A DNA stretch of 64,000 nucleotides, from positions 62,001-126,000 of the forward strand of contig CBDFMU010000022.1 in assembly GCA_965249785.1 (NCBI GenBank), in the 5' to 3' direction. This DNA is from M3007 sp965249785 (GTDB lineage: Bacteria; Bacteroidota; Bacteroidia; Chitinophagales; Saprospiraceae). Under the pieces are notes generated by a model. The model saw nothing but the letters and a program-made list of their open reading frames with translations, had not been told where the DNA came from and ran no database searches. Position numbers and translations under genes: made by a program. This document shows, piece by piece, positions 61,790 through 64,000 of the stretch; within the stretch, counting starts at the first letter, position 1; each line of letters begins with the position of its first letter.

Positions 61790-63571
61790 ATGCCTACACA
61801 CAGCCTACTTTTTGTCACCCTGATTTGCTGCGCTTTTCATATTTCTGCACAAAACACCAATTGGCAAACCAAGGTGGACCCCGATGTCCGCGCCAGCCTC
61901 GAACGTGGCCAAACCGCCAGCTATCTCGTTATTTTCCGGGAGCAGGCCGACCTGAGTGCTGCTTCCCAATTGCCTACCAAAGTCGAGAAAGCACGTTACG
62001 TTTATCAGACGTTGGTAGCTACCGCTGGCCGCTCGCAGGCGAAAGCCATTCAGCTGTTGTCCGCTGCTCAGGCTTCTGCCAATAGTTTTTATCTGGTAAA
62101 TGCTATTGCGGTAGAACACGCCGATCTCGATCTGACCCAGCAACTGGCGGCTTTGCCCGAAGTACGCAGCATCAGTGCTGACCCGAATATCCCTTTTCAT
62201 GGTCCGGTTGCCACCGAATCTTCGTCGGCAAATGACCGCAACACCATCGAGTGGGGAGTAGAAAAAATCAATGCGCCAGCCGTGTGGGCCCTTGGGTATA
62301 CCGGGCAAGGTATTACGGTGGGCGGCGCAGATACGGGCTACGACTGGATGCACCCGGCGATCCAGCCACACTATCGCGGCTATAACACGCTGACCAGCAC
62401 CGCCGATCACAATTATAACTGGCACGATGCTATCCACGAAATCAGTCCGCTCAGTGGCGACTCTACGAACAATCCCGCCAACAATCCCTGTGGCGTGAAT
62501 TCCACTGTGCCTTGCGACGACAATAACCACGGTACCCACACAATGGGTACTATGACCGGCGACGATGGCCAGGGCAATCAAATCGGGGTGGCTCCGGGTG
62601 CCAAATGGATGGCCTGTCGTAATATGGAGCGCGGCAACGGCAAGCCTTCGAGTTATATTGAGTGCTTTCAGTGGTTTCTTGCACCTACCGACCTGAATGG
62701 CGAAAATGCCAAACCGGAACGTGCGCCAGACGTGATTAATAATTCCTGGTATTGTTCAGAATCGGAAGGCTGTAATAGTGATGAGATTGACGAAATGTTG
62801 CATCAGGCACTGGTCAACCTGCGCGCTTCGGGGGTCGTCGTCGTCGTCAGCAATGGCAATTTCGGTCCTCATTGTGCGACCACTACGGGTACACCGGGTT
62901 ATTTCCCAGAGAGTTTTAGCGTCGGGGCAACTCGTTCCGATGATACAATTGCCTCTTTCAGCAGTCGCGGCCCAGTCCTGAAATTTGATAGCTTTATTAT
63001 CAAACCCAATGTATCGGCGCCGGGGCAGAATGTTCGTTCGTCCATTCGTAATGGGGAATATGCCAATTTCAGTGGGACCAGTATGGCCGGCCCGCACGTA
63101 GTTGGTCTGGTGGCACTCGTCCTATCGGCGCGTCCCGATTTGGCTGGTCAGGTAGATTTGATCGAAAATATTGTAGAACAGACGGCTGTCCCCATGACTG
63201 ATACTTCGCACTGCGGTATTCCGGGCGATTCCCGACCCAATCTGGCCTACGGCTGGGGTCGCGTAGATGCCCTGGCAGCGGTCAATGCCGCTTTCGCCGT
63301 GCCAACCCGGCAGCCCATAGACTTGCCCATTTTGGTGAAAGTAGCCCCCAATCCCGTCCAGGATGCAGCCATTTTTGAGTTGCAAAATGCGGCTGGTAAA
63401 GCAACGCTGAACATATATAACGTCCATGGACAATTGGTATTTACTAGAAGCTGGATGGCGCAAGCCCACGAACTGGTGCCAGTCAATTTGCAGGAGCAAC
63501 CCAATGGTCTGTATTTCTGGCAGTTGCAGACCGCGATGGGCGTGGTGAGTGGAAAACTGGTGAAAGAATAA
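61790..63571 (+). CDS. S8 subtilisin-like protease with T9SS sorting domain
   Basis: 593 residues: a signal peptide (ends HISAQ), an inhibitor I9-like propeptide (about 30-130, with YLVIFREQADLSAASQLPT), a subtilase domain with the triad Asp181 (GADTGYDW), His247 (NNHGTHTMG) and Ser431 (FSGTSMAGPH), and a C-terminal sorting domain (VKVAPNPVQDAAIFEL ... LYFWQLQT ... SGKLVKE). It is exported by Sec, moved by T9SS to the surface and activated by propeptide removal; it degrades extracellular protein. Disulphide-prone cysteines around the active site (CRNMERG, CATTTG) are typical of secreted members. A terminator sharing its core with the one after the first T9SS gene follows. Confidence 0.93.
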   Translation: MPTHSLLFVTLICCAFHISAQNTNWQTKVDPDVRASLERGQTASYLVIFREQADLSAASQLPTKVEKARYVYQTLVATAGRSQAKAIQLLSAAQASANSFYLVNAIAVEHADLDLTQQLAALPEVRSISADPNIPFHGPVATESSSANDRNTIEWGVEKINAPAVWALGYTGQGITVGGADTGYDWMHPAIQPHYRGYNTLTSTADHNYNWHDAIHEISPLSGDSTNNPANNPCGVNSTVPCDDNNHGTHTMGTMTGDDGQGNQIGVAPGAKWMACRNMERGNGKPSSYIECFQWFLAPTDLNGENAKPERAPDVINNSWYCSESEGCNSDEIDEMLHQALVNLRASGVVVVVSNGNFGPHCATTTGTPGYFPESFSVGATRSDDTIASFSSRGPVLKFDSFIIKPNVSAPGQNVRSSIRNGEYANFSGTSMAGPHVVGLVALVLSARPDLAGQVDLIENIVEQTAVPMTDTSHCGIPGDSRPNLAYGWGRVDALAAVNAAFAVPTRQPIDLPILVKVAPNPVQDAAIFELQNAAGKATLNIYNVHGQLVFTRSWMAQAHELVPVNLQEQPNGLYFWQLQTAMGVVSGKLVKE

Positions 63572-63590
63572 CAGAATTGATACCCATCAT

Positions 63591-63623
63591 AAAGGGCCGA
63601 CTTTTTCAAAAAGTCGGCCCTTT
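63591..63623 (+). terminator. Intrinsic terminator of the subtilase gene
   Basis: Stem AAAGGGCCGACTTTT / AAAAGTCGGCCCTTT with a minimal loop, followed by TTTAG. The outer stem AAAGGGCCGAC is the same as at 864-900. Confidence 0.85.
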
Positions 63624-63705
63624 TAGTTTCTGACTAAAAAAATGTAGTCAACACAAAGTGGGGACAATCAAATATCTCAACTTTACCCGCCGAAGCAGTT
63701 AAACG

Positions 63706-64000
63706 TTATTGGTAGTTCACAGATTGTAACCGTTGCACCAGTAAACTAACCATCCGACGCATATTTTCCGGCTCACTAGCCAGATATTCGGCCAATTCTT
63801 TTTCCGTAAAATGCCCGATAACTGTACCAACCAAAAGATTGCGAAACTTCAAGTCAGTACGCACACTGTGGGCGATCCAGGCCAGGCGCGCTGATTTTGA
63901 AAGCAGGAAATAAGCATCTTTTCGCTTATGAATGTAAGCCGTAAATAAACCTGCCAATAGCGGATGCTGCATTTTAAGAATAGGCCGCAGGGTTTGGTTT
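63706..64000 (-). CDS. 3' part of an unrecognised gene, cut by the window edge
   Basis: The frame is open to the right edge; an internal ATG at 63972 begins MQHPLLAGLFTAYIHKRK but the frame continues upstream of it (TLRPILK), so the true start is probably outside the window. The visible 97 residues are helical and charged (KRKDAYFLLSKSARLAWIAH, FTEKELAEYLASEPENMRRMV), with no signal, membrane or catalytic motif. No family is recognised. It is convergent with the subtilase gene. Confidence 0.6.
   Translation of the reverse strand, partial: NQTLRPILKMQHPLLAGLFTAYIHKRKDAYFLLSKSARLAWIAHSVRTDLKFRNLLVGTVIGHFTEKELAEYLASEPENMRRMVSLLVQRLQSVNYQ

Noticed and set aside
63644..63668. Fifth copy of the dispersed upstream repeat
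   Set aside because: Only about 15 positions match the first block, and the gene downstream is on the other strand.
1..64000. tRNA, rRNA or CRISPR array
   Set aside because: No cloverleaf with a GGTTCRANYCC arm, no rRNA core sequence and no regularly spaced direct repeats were found; the repeated-word spacers are irregular and have no spacers of constant length.

Overview
The window looks like a Bacteroidota chromosome, most likely from the Saprospiria/Haliscomenobacter-Lewinella side of the phylum (inference). The evidence is three secreted proteins with type IX secretion (T9SS) C-terminal sorting domains, a TonB receptor next to DUF4249 lipoproteins, almost no Shine-Dalgarno sites, several TAnnTTTG promoter elements close to start codons, and an ECF sigma factor paired with an inner-membrane/outer-membrane barrel protein. 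Base composition is mosaic: housekeeping blocks are moderately GC-rich, while the RiPP maturation genes, a lipoprotein remnant, a methyltransferase and a patch inside a DNA methyltransferase are clearly AT-rich.

Region by region: (1) 1-832 is the end of a fibronectin-type T9SS cargo. (2) 1087-9984 is a grasp-with-spasm graspetide (ω-ester peptide) cluster: C39-peptidase ABC exporter, small HTH regulator, GG-leader precursor, secreted DUF6624 protein, ATP-grasp ligase GwsG, an unknown 88-residue protein, SPASM protein GwsS, HlyD adaptor and a second DUF6624 protein, followed by a decayed gwsG fragment. (3) 10102-20066 holds a peptide-binding lipoprotein, a methyltransferase, a DUF4249 gene split by an IS5-like element, an intact DUF4249 paralogue, a TonB receptor and an M43-like T9SS protease. 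(4) 20358-26097 holds a lipoprotein remnant cut from its promoter by an IS4-like element with a 9-bp target duplication, kptA, rnz and dnaG; dnaG, rnz and the protease carry many single-base frameshifts. (5) 26199-34876 has a sigma factor with a dual-membrane anti-sigma-like barrel protein, a thioesterase-like protein, YkuK, an active/inactive M16 peptidase pair, YajC and a barrel protein. (6) 35352-43867 has a 1393-residue hybrid kinase convergent with a sigma-54 activator, a membrane Fe-S oxidoreductase, a PyrR-like phosphoribosyltransferase and a helical protein. (7) 44064-55000 has a second IS5-like element, an OlsF-like lipid acyltransferase, a four-helix-bundle gene between inverted repeat arrays, MarC, a TPR protein with its barrel partner, a conserved hypothetical and thymidine kinase. 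(8) 55122-60230 is a small defence block: Type III restriction-modification (mod, res) with a Pycsar-type membrane effector directly downstream. (9) 60305-64000 has rpiB, a YhhN protein, a T9SS subtilase and a truncated gene at the edge.

The best candidates for something new are the graspetide cluster with twin secreted cysteine-rich DUF6624 proteins and its duplication scar; the orphan Pycsar membrane effector attached to a Type III R-M operon; and the sigma/dual-membrane anti-sigma pair. At the DNA level, a ~95-107 bp dispersed repeat sits upstream of unrelated genes in one orientation, a GC-rich palindrome is inserted inside coding sequences (including dnaG), and spacers are filled with locally amplified short words. 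Because dnaG should be essential, frameshifts between about 18.5 and 26.1 kb are best treated first as possible sequence errors.
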